64,000 nt of DNA from Carex sylvatica (taxonomy: Eukaryota; Streptophyta; Magnoliopsida; Poales; Cyperaceae). Numbering within the stretch: the stretch's first letter is position 1; each line of letters opens with the position of its first letter. Of the stretch, positions 21,675-34,005 are shown in pieces. The stretch is from contig CAXKVR010000019.1 of assembly GCA_964058845.1 (NCBI GenBank), positions 124,001 through 188,000 of the forward strand, read 5' to 3'. Made by a program: the position numbers and the translations under genes. The notes under the pieces are model-generated. The model had not been told where the DNA came from. It saw nothing but the letters and a program-made list of their open reading frames with translations, and searched no databases.

Positions 21675-23117
21675 CCTTCCAATAATAGAAAGGGAAAAAA
21701 GAAACAGACGTCTATATATATAATGTATTCTCCCATTCTCCGAATATTAGCATCAAGTCAATTTCAGACTAGGTCACTTGTAGACTGTAGTCAGGTTGAC
21801 ATTATTTCTTTTTTGCTGACTGAAGGCGCAAGTTGTAAAAATTCATCTTCAAGATTTCCGCGAAACTCATCCGACAAATATTTACGCTGTTTTCTACCGC
21901 TCACAACTATTAAAATTTAAAATTGTTTGTTTACCCCTAGTGCAGCAGATTTGCTTGTATTTTTATAGACTTGATAGTATGGCAAAGTAAAAACTTCAAT
22001 ATACCTAAGAATTATATGGTGCAGCATTGAAAACTGTAGCACAGCAATGACAAAATTTAATTTTTTTTTTTCCTTTATTTCAAAAGTTATGCTAAATTTA
22101 TTAAAAATAATTTCTTTAACTCATCAAACTTATCAATAAACTTAATTTAACTTAGTTCTATTATAATAACATGATACTATACCTATTTCTTCTTAACAGC
22201 ACATACACACTTTACATGTGTAAATAATACAATTATTTAATGCAAAAATAAGTTCAAAAATTAAATCTTTTCAAATACTAATAATATATTATTTGAAAGA
22301 AATCAAACATTCTAACAAAAAGTTAAAAAATTTAGTTTATAATAACAACTAAATTTCATATATAAACATGTCTACTAAATGCAAAAATTACATTAAGAAA
22401 GAAAAATATCTGTTATATAAATAATAGAAGAAAAAATATAGATATAAAATATTATATATATTCAAACACAAATAAAACTACAATACAAAATTTATCAAAT
22501 TTATTATCACAAGCAGTCACAGAAAAAAATATATGAAAATATATATTCACTAGAATAAACACAAATAAAACAGACAATTAAACAAAAATAAAGAGAATAA
22601 TCAACTGATTAATCAGAAAATTCCGTTTACAGACCTCCAATCAGAAAATTCCGTTCACAGACCTCCAATTAGTGCATTCGTAACAGTTTAATCATCATAT
22701 TAAATGGGGATTTAATTGACCATTAAGACCGTTTTCTACAACACCGAACAGGAGAGACGAATACTGCACGAAAGAATACCATCACCTTATACGAGAACTA
22801 TGCCATACGTCATTTTTCCTAATAAGTGAATTCATGCATATATTAAGAGAACTAACATACAAACCACACTATATGGTTCAAATAATATCAATATCAATCC
22901 GCAATTCTCACAAAGTACGCATTAAGCTCTACTACAAATGCACACTACAACAGTGCAGATTCTACGAGCACAATCCCACCATGGACTCTGTGATTTATTA
23001 TGTACAAACAAGAGCCACCAACGGGTCTTTTTTTACTTCAAGCTTTAATACATAAATACTACTACAAGAAAGAATACATTGCCATGAAACACTACACACA
23101 ACAACCACCCAGTTGCA
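21675..23117. other. AT-rich intergenic region with a 28-bp tandem duplication
   Basis: No gene recognised. A 28-bp unit is duplicated in tandem at 22611-22638 and 22639-22666 (AATCAGAAAATTCCGTT...), differing at one or two positions. The right end is the 3' UTR of the F-box gene. Confidence 0.5.
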
Positions 23118-26100
23118 TTAGATCCCTCCAAGGCTTCCACTCTGGATGCGTTTAAGGCTTGGACATGCAGCACGCAACCTTTCAAAATCTTCTGAGTTCA
23201 TCTGCCAGAAGATTCAAAATGAAAAACAGTGAGTTTGTATCGGAGCGATGTCAATAAAAACAATAGCAAATGTGTGGTTTAACAAAAGTTGCAAAGAGAA
23301 AGGTTTATTTTATTTAACATAAACAAACGAACATGAATGCGAAGCAATCCAACCTTGTTGCAGGAGTGGATATTAAGGCTTTCCAACATGCTACAATGTA
23401 ATATCGCACCCTCTAATTCATCTTCTGCCAACATTGTGCAGGCCTAAATTTAAAATGCAAAGAAAAAACAGTTACAACTTGCTGCCATTACAGCAAAGAA
23501 TGGTATGGATGTGTTTACCCAATAAATAAATAAGTACAATTTTCAAAGATATCAGCAAATACCGGCAGCTGAAGGTTCGTCAGTCTTGGGCAATCGAGCT
23601 TCAAAAACTCCAGAGAAGTGCAATTGCTATGGAAAAACGGATGGAAAAAAAAAAGGGAGAAACCAGAACAAAATTAGTATAATACTGCATGCGCAACAAT
23701 CAAATAGCAGAAAAAATAGACTAGCAAAAGAAATCACCTCAAGTTTAGAATAGAAAGATTGGAGCAGGTGAGACTGACTTCCTTGAGATTTGTCGATAAA
23801 TTAAGATTTATCTTTGACAAGTGTAAACAATTTGCTCCAGAGGGGATGACAACCTTCCTAATGTTGGGACATCCAGTGCAGTTGAGCACCTCCAGTAGAC
23901 GTTCAGACTTCCAACGCACCATGTCTGCATCTACTACTGCAGAATCAGAGGGGCAACTATCATCAAGCGATGTTGCATCAGGCAAAAAACAAACCAACTC
24001 GTGCAGGTTAGTGCAGCCGTTGAGGTTCACATTCACCAGGTTTGTGCAGCTGGCAAGGAGCTCGGTAATTGCACTTTGGCCGATGGATGAATAGGAGAGA
24101 TCTAGCTCTAGAAGGGACGGCAAAGCACCCAGCTTGTAAAGTGCATCCAGAGAGGAGTCAGTCAGGTACTTGCATGCAGAGAGCTTCAGCACCTGATCAA
24201 CAAGGCATACAAAAAAAAGTATGTAAAAATTTAAAGAAATTGTTGAAATGAGATTTATAATTTTAAATTGTATCCCGAACCTATAAATCATAGACGTGGA
24301 TAAAGAAAGATGATGAGGAAAACAGTTGTAAGTAGCAAGTAGCAACATACCTTCAGCTGGGAACAGCTATCAAAAACAGGTTGGAGATTGATCAAAAAAG
24401 TGTAGGAAAGATCAAGTAGAGTGAGACGACCAAGATAACTAAGGGAATACAGTCCATCATCCCCTATGGCAAGGCACGATGAAAGGGTAAGCTGCTCGAT
24501 CAGAGGGCAGAGAACAACTGTACCAGACAATGACTCATCCACAAATTGCCTGTTTGAACAAAGAATTTATAAAATCAAATTAATAAGTAACATAAAAAAA
24601 GATAATTAAAAAACTACATCAAAGTTCAGTTTGTCAAGAGAGAGACCTGCAGAAGGAGGCATCTAAGGAAACTAGGCAGGGGCACTTGATTAAAGCCTTA
24701 GAAAGCACACCACATCCCTTCAGCTCAAGTGACGTCATTATAGGGGCCTCGATATGCACAATGCTCAACTTTGGACAGATTCCAAGATTAAGAGACTCAA
24801 GACCAACCTACATAAAACAAACCTATATCAGAACCATCCACACAAATATGATTGAAAACAGTAGTGTACAAATATTAACAAATACAACTCACTGGTGCGA
24901 AGTTCGCCACTTCAAGATGATCACAGCCATCTAGATTCACCTTTTTAAGACTGGGGCATGACAATTTGAGGCAAGTCATCGTTCTGCAACCAGCAAGTGA
25001 CAGATTAACCAAAGAGCAGCTCCTTATTTCCACCATACTCAAACTCTGAAAATCATATTAAAATATCATGTTAAGCTTATACATTAGAAAGAAATCTTAG
25101 ATAAAGAACAAATATATAGCTTATACTAATCTAAGAGAAACTGTATACCTCACAATTGTCAAGAACCAATGATCGCAGCATAGGGCAACCACCACCTTCA
25201 CTGAAAACATCACAGATTGAGTTTGTCAAAGACTCACAGTCGCTGAGATCTACATCAACCAAACTGTAGCATTGTAATGATAAATTAACCAAGCTCTCTT
25301 GCTTTTGAAGCACCAATTTCTGTAAAAGATAATTTTACACATTATATTACAACACAATCCTTTATTAAGAAAAATAATATTTGTCACAATATAAAAGAAC
25401 TATGTAGCTGACCTCAAGAGAATTGGATATTATGTTGATGCGCTGGAGTGCAGAACATCTCGAGACCTTTATGTACTGAAGTACAGGACTTCGCAGATTC
25501 AACTCGACAAACCTAACAAATTCAGGAGAAGTACAAAATGAATTGATAACCTCTACACACTATTGTTTGTTTTCCTAATTTTTAAAAAAATAACAGATGA
25601 GAAGCCGTACCTGCGAAGGTGCACAAGGCTTATTTTGCGAAGATGGGGAAGGTCCAATGACACAGATGTTAGCAAGCTGCAGTTGTCAAGCTGCAAGGCC
25701 TAAAATGAGCACAGAAACAGTGTTAGAATGCAGAGGAATAAAGACTATAGGAGAGAGGAGAGTGATGCCTACCTCTAGCAAACGGCTTTGAGCTATTGCA
25801 GCCATTGAAGCGGAAGTGATACCTTCACAACTGTGAAGCTTCAAATCCACCAACATTGAGAGCTTGACAGACTTCAAAATTAATAATGCAAATGTCAGTT
25901 CAAATTCCACTGCTTGAAGAGAAGGAACAGCAAGAAACATGCAAATCCTGGAGTTCAATGTTGTTATTGCATCGTATCATGAATCGTCAGTCGAAATATG
26001 CTAAAAAAAAGTCTTGAAATATGCTGATTCATATATGTGAGGTTCAGTATAATTTCGTACGATTCATATCATAAATCAAAAATAGTACGATACTAACTTC

Positions 26101-28660
26101 AGAACTGGATTTTTCTACCAGCGTGGCCGACCTGTTTCTGCTATTTACCAGTCATTTTGTCACCTAATTGTGTATTTCTATCTTTATGTTTGCTGAAAAA
26201 TGAGTATGAAAGGGGAACCATACCTCAAAGGAAATGTTGGGGCAGTTGGAGGCATCAAGCGAGGAAAGGGAGGTGCAGTTTTGAGAGATTTCACGCAGGG
26301 TCTCGTCAGTCACACAGGAGCAGAATGAAGTATCAAGAGACAACAATTTAGAGCACGCCACAGCAGCAGCTCTTATTGCAGCATCTGATAACTTGTGGCA
26401 AGAAGATAGGTCCAGCTCCCTTAGCTGTGGACTATGCAGTGTAACATGAGTCATGCTCGACCTTTTCATTGACAGCTTGAGCAGCTGCGGGCACCTGTCA
26501 AGAAAGTCAAGCTTGTTAGCAGTTATATTCTCCATTTATCTGCAAACTTTTGTTGATAACAACTGACATTGGGATGTCTCTCAAAAAGGTTGGTTCAGAC
26601 TAAGAAGCAACAAATTAAAGCAAACACGGTGGACAGTTATCTTAAGTTTATTTTCTAATTTACCAACATACAGACAAGTACAACAAGATCCAATCAAAAA
26701 TAAGAGCATAATATGACCAACATAGAGAAGTTTCACCATTTGGCGAACAAACTCATCACTTAAAAATTCATCCATTTTTTTCCACCAGCACTACCTTCGC
26801 AACGTACAGATTCAAACAAAGCTCCAAACACCCAGTCCCTTAACACCATTTTTTATCTTAATCACTGACACAAACAATGAAAAAGAAAACTAAAAAGCCA
26901 ACCTCACAGCTATGCGATGAGAACGGCACTTGACTATGTGAAGGTTGCGTAGCCGATCATGTTGTATGGTTGCCTCATTGATACCCCCACCCAAAGCAGA
27001 GTCGCATATGCTCAAGTTCATCAGAGCAGGCAACTCCGACAGGTCCTGGAAGAATGCATCACTTAGATGTCCCTTTCCCAGTGTCAACGTCTCCAGTCGA
27101 CTGAAATATAAGTTTTAAAAAAAAAATCATGATATTTTTATTTTTTACCTTATAGAATAACCAGCCAAATAGTGACATTTTAAAAGGAGTAGAGAGACTA
27201 GAATTAAGAAAAACACTAAATGAGAAACCTCAAATGTCGAGCTGCTTCCATAAAAAGTACATCTGCTCGTGGGACACCAGACAAATTTAGTTCCTTCACA
27301 TTCTGGTATCGGTTGCATAGGGAGACGACTGCAATTAAAGAAAGCCTTTAGTCAACTAATTAAGACAAAAAATAGCATATCCAAATTGATTCCACAGAAA
27401 TAGGTGCATACAGTTCTCCAGAGAAATTGGGATGTTATCAAACTTGAGAGACCTCCAGAAATCCTCATGTGAACTAGCCACGTGCCATTGTTTGCATGCT
27501 GCACCTGCTCGACATAAATCCTTCTGCCCCAGGAAAGAAAATATCTGCAAAACAATCAATATACCTTTGTAAGATTCTTTATCATGTAAACTAATCCATA
27601 ATTGAAAGTGCCACACATTGGCATGAAATACTTTTAAACAAAACTTGAGGGCAGGGCATACCAAGTACAAAAGATCATCGGTGAGGTCCATCCTCAGCTC
27701 AGGTGGGGGTTGTTCGTCATTTCCCACATTAGGGTTCTCAGCTTGAGCAGCCTTCTCGCCAGTTAGATCTTGAGAGTTCATGTCAATACCACCCTCCCCA
27801 GCTTCATCTTGCCTTTCAACAATATCATCACAGAAACTGATCAGGTAGTCCATCTCAGTGTCCGACGAGAACTGGAAGTTGCCAGATGGAATGCCAGCAT
27901 ATTGACTTGTCCTAGATACAAACAAAGAATCATTAGCACGAAAAAGCTAAAATTATCGATTTCACTATGGACTGTGTTGGAAGAATAGAACTTTTATGTA
28001 TTCTTTTAGAAAACTTATTCCCAGAAAATCTCACACCTCCTTATTCGGCACTGCAATTAAGGAGTTAAGTATTTAAAGTTCCATGATTTAATGATTTAGG
28101 TACTTGACTAGTCTGGCTCAACCTTCACTAGGTTCTTCAACGTATCATTTTTTTCCACAACAGTAGACGAGCAATAAACGAACGAACCAAGAATGAAAAG
28201 GCCAAGACGAAAACGTTCCTCAATAATTAAATATTGGAATGGACATATGGGCACCCGACTCATAAATGTGTCAAATATTTGAATAGACCTGTGCCCGTGA
28301 AAAGTTCTGCAAACAAAAAGGTTCACAAAAGGAATACATAGTAACCAAGAATTCAGTCTCTCGGACAAAAACCCTTATTCAACAATCCAAAATTTAGAGA
28401 CATGAAACTTACTCCCCAGAATCAAAAACCCTGGCTCGCTTATGCTGTGATTCCCTCGATGTCTCTGCCGGCTCTTCCGTCTCGTCCCAGTCCCTCACGC
28501 ATATAACTGGCACGTGGAGCCTCTCAGGAAGCTCCCGTCGACAGTCTCCCACCCAAAGCGACAGGTCTGGTTCATCGCTCTCCGCCTCTTCTTCTTCCAC
28601 CTCCATATCTTCTTCGTCCTCCAAATCCTGCGCCAAAGCCTTCATCCTTCCATCCGCCAT
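23118..28660 (-). CDS. FBL15: F-box/LRR-repeat protein 15 (SLOMO-like), 17 exons
   Basis: SLOMO/FBL15 is a nuclear F-box protein, a substrate receptor of SCF ubiquitin ligases; in Arabidopsis it affects auxin homeostasis and leaf initiation rate. Exons (minus): 28413-28660, 27662-27911, 27412-27544, 27229-27328, 26903-27100, 26224-26494, 25773-25871, 25611-25699, 25413-25512, 25149-25319, 24893-25045, 24647-24807, 24351-24549, 23738-24192, 23563-23626, 23354-23443 and 23118-23201. They sum to 2,865 nt, or 954 codons plus stop, close to the about 990 residues of the Arabidopsis protein. The N-terminus is acidic (EEDMEVEEEEAESDEPD). The F-box is at about residues 157-205 (MDLTDDLLYL, FSFLGQKDLCRAG, HEDFWRSLKF). 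Some 20 LRRs follow, for example LRELDLSSCHKLSDAAIR, LVDVDLSDCESLTNS and LDLSYTFLINLQPVF. The C-terminus is RAACPSLKRIQSGSLGGI. All phases close without adjustment. It appears intact. Confidence 0.95.
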
Positions 28661-29328
28661 CAGATCCGCTGAGAGTAGTAAAATAACCCGAACCTGAACC
28701 CGGATCCGCTTAGATCTGGTACGGGACCTCCAAAACCCTAATCAGAAGACCTCCTAGTTATCTTGGAGTAAGAAATTAGGGTTTCAAAGGGTGTTGAGGA
28801 GAAATTGAATTGCCAATCAAGAGGAATCGACGAGGATTACGTAGATCTGAACGGAGAGGAGATATTTCGGCGGCTCCTCTTTTTCTTTGGCGTTCCTTTT
28901 CTCTCGCGTTTTGGTCGCGTTTTGGTCGAGAGGAGGGGGAGGGGAGACAGGAATTGGGGTCACGAGATGAGTGACTGTATAATGAACGGGCTCTGTTGGG
29001 CAGGAATGATTCCAGATTTTCTGTGGCGAATGACAAAAATAACATTGCGAGACGATTTCACCGAAATGGTCCCCTTCAAATTATATTGAACACACAGATA
29101 TTGTCAGTAACTTGCTACACGATATGTAATTATTTATCAGCTACAGAGGCTTTAACATTTATGTGTTTATTTTTGGTTGTGCATTTACTGTTCATATGAA
29201 AAAAAACAAATTCACTCAGACTGAATTTTTTTTTTCCCACAAGAACATTAATTTTTCAGTTCAAAATTTCCAGTTCCTATTCTCAAGTCTCCGCCGAACA
29301 TGCCCTTAAGATGTCAAAATGGGGAATA
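28661..29328. other. Promoter/5' flank of the F-box gene
   Basis: GA/CT-rich leader-like sequence at 28740-28970 on the minus-gene side is the presumed 5' UTR and core promoter of FBL15. No other feature seen up to the hAT insertion. Confidence 0.5.
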
Positions 29329-29813
29329 GTTAGGCGTAGTGGTTTGACACAATCCGAACGGGTCAAATCAGGTCTAATCTGGTCCGTGCCCAGATTTGAC
29401 ACGAGTTCACGGGTACATGAGTGCAAGTTTGAAACGGATCGGACCTGGTTTTTTGGGACTAAACCCGTGTGAACCCGATCCAACCCCCCGACACGTGTAC
29501 CCGCCCGGGTTAAACACGAACCCACCTACCCGTGACCCTTTACTCGTGTGAACCTGTATCCGGTTTCAAAATTCAAAAAAACTCCCCCTAACCCGTGTAC
29601 CCGCCACCCGTGACCCGTACATGTGTCAACCCGTACCCGCCAGCCTTTTTTTTAATTAAAATTCAAATTTTATTCCCCCATCAAAACTCTTTAAATGCAC
29701 CCTTCTTTCTCCCAATATTTTCACATCTTTATCTCTATTCTCACATTTTCACATTCTCTTAGATTTATTATTCTCAAATTTTATATTTATTGTTTAAAAA
29801 AATGAGGAGGGTT

Positions 29814-30209
29814 CAAATGCACCATCATTTTGGTGCTCCAATATGCACCATGTCCTTTACCTTTATTTTCAAAGTTTGAACAGTCGATTCGAACCGCTCA
29901 ACATGATCTTCATAATAAAATATGCTTGGAGACCAAATTTTATATTTTTTAGAATTTTTTTACTATTTTTTTATATATATACAAAATCACATTTTTAAGG
30001 ATATTCTGGATCATCCGATAAAGTCATATTGTACCTATCTAAAAAAATAGTAAAAAAATTCTAAAAAATATAAAATTTGGTCTCCAAGCATATTTTATTA
30101 TAAAGATCACGTTGAGCAGTTCGGACCAACTGTTCAGACTTTGAAAATAGAGATAAAGGACGTGGTGCATATTGGAGCACCAAAATGATGATGCATTGGA
30201 ACCCTCCTC
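29814..30209. mobile_element. Mutator-type foldback MITE nested in the hAT element
   Basis: Perfect 9-bp duplication TAAAAAAAT at 29805-29813 and 30210-30218. Ends are inverted: GAGGAGGGTTCAAATGCACC... and ...GAACCCTCCTC. Arms of about 180 bp share the superfamily core CTTGGAGACCAAATTTTATA followed by TTTTTACTATTTTTTTA. 396 bp, no coding capacity. The A-run in the duplication lowers its evidential weight slightly. Confidence 0.88.
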
Positions 30210-30349
30210 TAAAAAAATATAGTTGTTAATTTAATTTATTCTACAAATATGCAAACGGAATTATGAAGGTTGTGAAATTACGAAGTTCGGCACCTCCCGC
30301 AAGATTTTCCCGCGAGATTTAAATGTTACATTTATTTCATGTTAAATTA

Positions 30350-30955
30350 ATTTATTCTTGTAGAGTAATTTAAATTTTATGTTAGATTAATTTATTCTTT
30401 GTTAGATTTATTTTATGTAAGATTTGTTAGATTTATTCTATGTTAGATTTCTTAGATGTGAAGTAATTAGATTTATTTTGAATAGGTTAGATTTTATTTT
30501 TGAAATTCGGATTTATTTTTAATATGTTTGAAAAATAGGTTAGATTTATTTTTTGAATATGTGAAGTAGTTTGATTTATTTTGAATAGGTTAGATTTTAT
30601 TTTTGAAATTCGGATTTATTTTTAATATGTTAGAAAAATTGGTTAGATTTCATTTTTAAAACTTGGATTTTTTTTTTAATATGTTATAAAAATGGGTTAG
30701 ATTTATAATTTTTGAATATGTGAAGTAATTAAATTTATTTTGAATAAGTTAGATTTTATTTTTGAAATTCGGATTTATTTTTAATATGTTATAGAAATGG
30801 GTTATATTTTTTTTTTGAATATGTGAAGTAGTTTGATTTATTTTGAATAGGTTAGATTTTTTTTTTGAAATTCGAATTTATTTTTAATATGTTAGAAAAA
30901 TAGGTTAGATTTTTTTTTTTAATATGTGAAGTAATTAGATTTATTTTGAATAGGC
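30350..30955. repeat. Degenerate AT-rich direct repeats inside the hAT element
   Basis: A roughly 100-120-bp unit is repeated about five times with divergence. Its landmarks are TTTGAATATGTGAAGTA, TTGAATAGGTTAGATTTTAT and GAAATTCGGATTTATTTTTA. It lies between the nested MITE and the transposase remnant. Confidence 0.75.
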
Positions 30956-31926
30956 TTAAAAATTTTCTAGGAACTTTTTTTACAACAACTGTTAAACTCT
31001 CATGCTCGTACACACCGACGGCATTTGAGTTGCTCAGGCATCTATACCAAATTTTCAAGGTGTATCGTGATTTGGAATAAGTTGAAAGTAGCGATTCCTT
31101 TCTCACACCGATCGTAACGGTCATGAAAGAATTTTTTTTTAAATATTGGGAAGAGGTACCCCTCCTGGATATTATCACAAGCGTCCTTAATCCGGCTTAC
31201 AAAAAGAGTGTCACGGTTTTAGTACTTGAAGGGTACAAAGAGAATCTACATTTAGACAAAACTGGGTGGAGGCATACGTGAATTCAAAATCCGATGAGAT
31301 GTTTAACTTATACAACACAAGAATAGATGACAACCAAAACCAACCGTCTTCGTCCCGTTTCGACCCGAGGTATGAATATAAATATACATGTGTTTTTAAT
31401 CTTTATTATTTATAATATCTACATTATTTGTCCACTATTTTTTTTTAATAGTTTCACTTCCAGGAGCATCAGCAGTGGTGGACTGTTATCAGATTTCCAG
31501 TTAGAGAGCGACACGCACACCTCCTCAAATGAGTTATTGGACTATATTTCGATGTGTCACGAAGATGAACAAGTTGACATCATGGCGTGGTGGAGGAGGA
31601 ATGCACGTCAATATCCAGTTCTCACGATGATGGCTCGCGACGTATTTGTCGTGCCCGTGTCAACCGTTCCTTCCAAAAATTGTTTTAGTTCGACGAACAG
31701 GATCCTCTCCGACAAACACAGTAAGTTGGGTACACATATTTTTGAGAGACTTATGTGCTTGAAATATTGGATTGAAGCTGAAAATCGCAACCAATATCGA
31801 GATCTTCAACCATCATCATCCGGAGTCGACATTGAAGAAAGCGGCACCAAGCCGCGGCCCGAGGGTAATTCAGATTCAGACGGTGCGAAAGAGAGCGAAC
31901 AACGATACATGAATGAGAACTTCTAG
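30950..31926 (+). pseudogene. hAT transposase remnant with dimerisation domain
   Basis: The 30950-31290 part reads as decayed transposase: SYTPTAFELLRHLYQIFK, then MKEFFFKYWEEVPLLDII, with stops between segments. After an apparent intron (31371-31451) the frame to 31926 encodes the hAT C-terminal dimerisation domain: NELLDYIS, then DIMAWWRRNARQYPVLTMMA, RDVFVVPVSTVPSKNCFS and RILSDKHSKL. This matches the family pattern of a WW..N...YP..S.MARD.L..P.STV.SE..FS stretch. The N-terminal BED finger and most of the catalytic region are missing or unrecognisable. It is non-functional. Confidence 0.82.
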
Positions 31927-32779
31927 ATAGGTAATGTCGATATAAATTTCTATCCTCTTTTAATATTTATGGTTATTCTTTAAATTATAAATTTCTCAAC
32001 ATTTCAATTAGTTTTTAAATTATTCATTTTAAAGAAGAATTACTAACAAAAAAAAGTTAGAACTCCACCTATGTTGTTTTATATTGCCGATCCCAAGCCA
32101 GGATTAAAGGAGGAGTGTAACTTTTGAATTTAAATCTATTTTTTTTAAATAATTCATAAATTTTTCATAGAAATTGATTTAAGAAATTTTTTATTTTTAT
32201 TGTTTTAAATTAATTGATTTAATATATTTTAAATTAATTGATTTAAACAAAAGAATTGTTTTAAAAAAAATTATTTTAAAAAAAGAATTGTTTAAAAAAA
32301 AATTATTGAGTTTAAAAAAAATAGGTTTAAAAAATTATTGAGTTTAAAAAAAGAATAGGTTTTAAATAAATTTGTATTTTATTGATTAAAAAAAATAGAA
32401 AAACAGAAGAAAAAAATCGGATCGGATCTGTGAACCCGTGAACTCGAACCCGTTCAACCCGCCTATCCATGGTCCCTTGGGGGTTGAAACGGGCCAAGTA
32501 GGGTTTTTGAAAAAAAAAAATCCATGCTACCCTGTCCGTTTCACCCGTGACCCGTGTCACCCGTGCCGGTGACTACCCTTGCCCTGCCCGAATTCAACCC
32601 GCCCAGCCCAATCCGGTCCGTTTGCAAAACCCTAGTTAGGCGGGTTTAAAATAGCATAAGTCTAATTAGCTTAATTTTATTTTGCTTATGAGGCCGACTT
32701 GACTATCTTTTTCTTTCTTTCTCTCTCTCTCTCTTGCATAATAGTTATTTGGAGCATGATAATTGTACCCAAAACAAAA

Positions 32780-34005
32780 TTTTCGAACATGTCTCCCAAG
32801 TAGTTTAACAGAAAAAACTTTCAATGTTATCTAACTTTCATTTCCAACGCTAATATCCAAACTTTTAAAGCTCTGTTTATAACATTTTACAATGCTACCC
32901 GCAAGCATTTAAACCTCTGTCTGGAAGCATTAAAATTCTAAATTTGTATAGTTTTAACTCCTAACTACTTTTGTTTCAAGCAAAAAACAGAAAGATTCAT
33001 TTCACCCACCTTTTTTTATTTTTTCTCTGATCATTCTCATCCATTTTCTCAATGATCCGTGATGAATTTTGCGAATCTAAAAATGTGAACATTTTTTATC
33101 CAATTTTGTCTTTCAAATGAGATCCATGAAGAATAAATTTCGAATTATATTTGTGTCGTAATTTTTTTTACTACTTTAAATCTTTGTGACTTTCAATTTT
33201 TTTTTATTTTACTTCAAAATAATTTAAACCTCTGTTTACAAGCATATAAACCTTATTAATAACACTTTAAATATCTAGAATAAAACATATAAAGCTCATG
33301 TACAAAAAATTTAAATCTCAACAATAACACTGCCTTTACAAAGCTCATTTACGAAGCTCATTTACAAAGCATATAAACCTCATTTACAAAGAATTAAAAC
33401 CTCAACAATAACATTTCAAAGCATATAAACCTCAACAATAACACTGTATTTACAAAGCATATAAACCTCATGTACAAAGCCTTGAAAATTTTATTTACAA
33501 AGCATATAAACCTTATATACAAAGCCTTAAAAAATTTAATGGTTATAGACTGAGATTTAAAAACTTGAAAATTTAAAGTGCTCATGAGTTTTACTTTTAA
33601 AAAAATAAATGACTTTAAAATTACTCAAAAGTATTTTTTCATGGATCTTATTTAAAAGATAAAATCGAATAGAAAACGTTCGTATTTTTAGATTCGTAAA
33701 ATTCATCATGGATCATCGAAAAAATAAATTATAATAATCAGAGAAAAAATAAAAAAGAGTGGGTGAAAGGAATATTTTTGTTTTTGGATTGAAGACAAAA
33801 GTAGTTAGGAGTTAAAACTATGCAGACTTAGAATTTTAATGCTTTCAAACAGAGGTTTACATGCTTGCGAGTAGCATTGTAAAATGTTATAAATATAGCT
33901 TTAAATATTTTGATATTAGTGCTGAAATTGAAAGTTAGACATTATTGAAAGTTTTTTTTTGTTAGACTACTTGAGGGATGCGCTCGGGTATGATGGCTTG
34001 GGGTA
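32780..34005. mobile_element. Foldback element, about 1.2 kb (family A)
   Basis: Long imperfect inverted arms: CAAGTAGTTTAACAGAAAAA at about 32800 mirrors TTGTTAGACTACTTG at about 33960; TAACTCCTAACTACTTTTGT at 32955 mirrors ACAAAAGTAGTTAGGAGTTA at 33795. The centre repeats AAAGCATATAAACCTCA-type units (33240-33510). Its arms are similar to those of the foldback split by the retrotransposon at 48065. No target-site duplication resolved and borders approximate. Confidence 0.7.

Larger units (their letters stand above)
29337..32634 (+). mobile_element. hAT-superfamily DNA transposon, degenerate, 3.3 kb
   Basis: Flanked by perfect 8-bp duplications GTTAGGCG (29329-29336 and 32635-32642), the hAT signature. 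Terminal inverted repeats are short and imperfect: TAGTGGTTTGAC on the left, and TAGGGTTTTGCAAACGG as the complement of the right end. Subterminal zones of about 300 bp at each end are packed with ACCCGTG/CACGGGT-like words, typical hAT transposase-binding clusters. The interior has a decayed transposase (about 30950-31926) and a nested MITE at 29814-30209. 30300-30950 is a series of imperfect repeats of the GTTAGATTTATTTT type. Confidence 0.9.
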
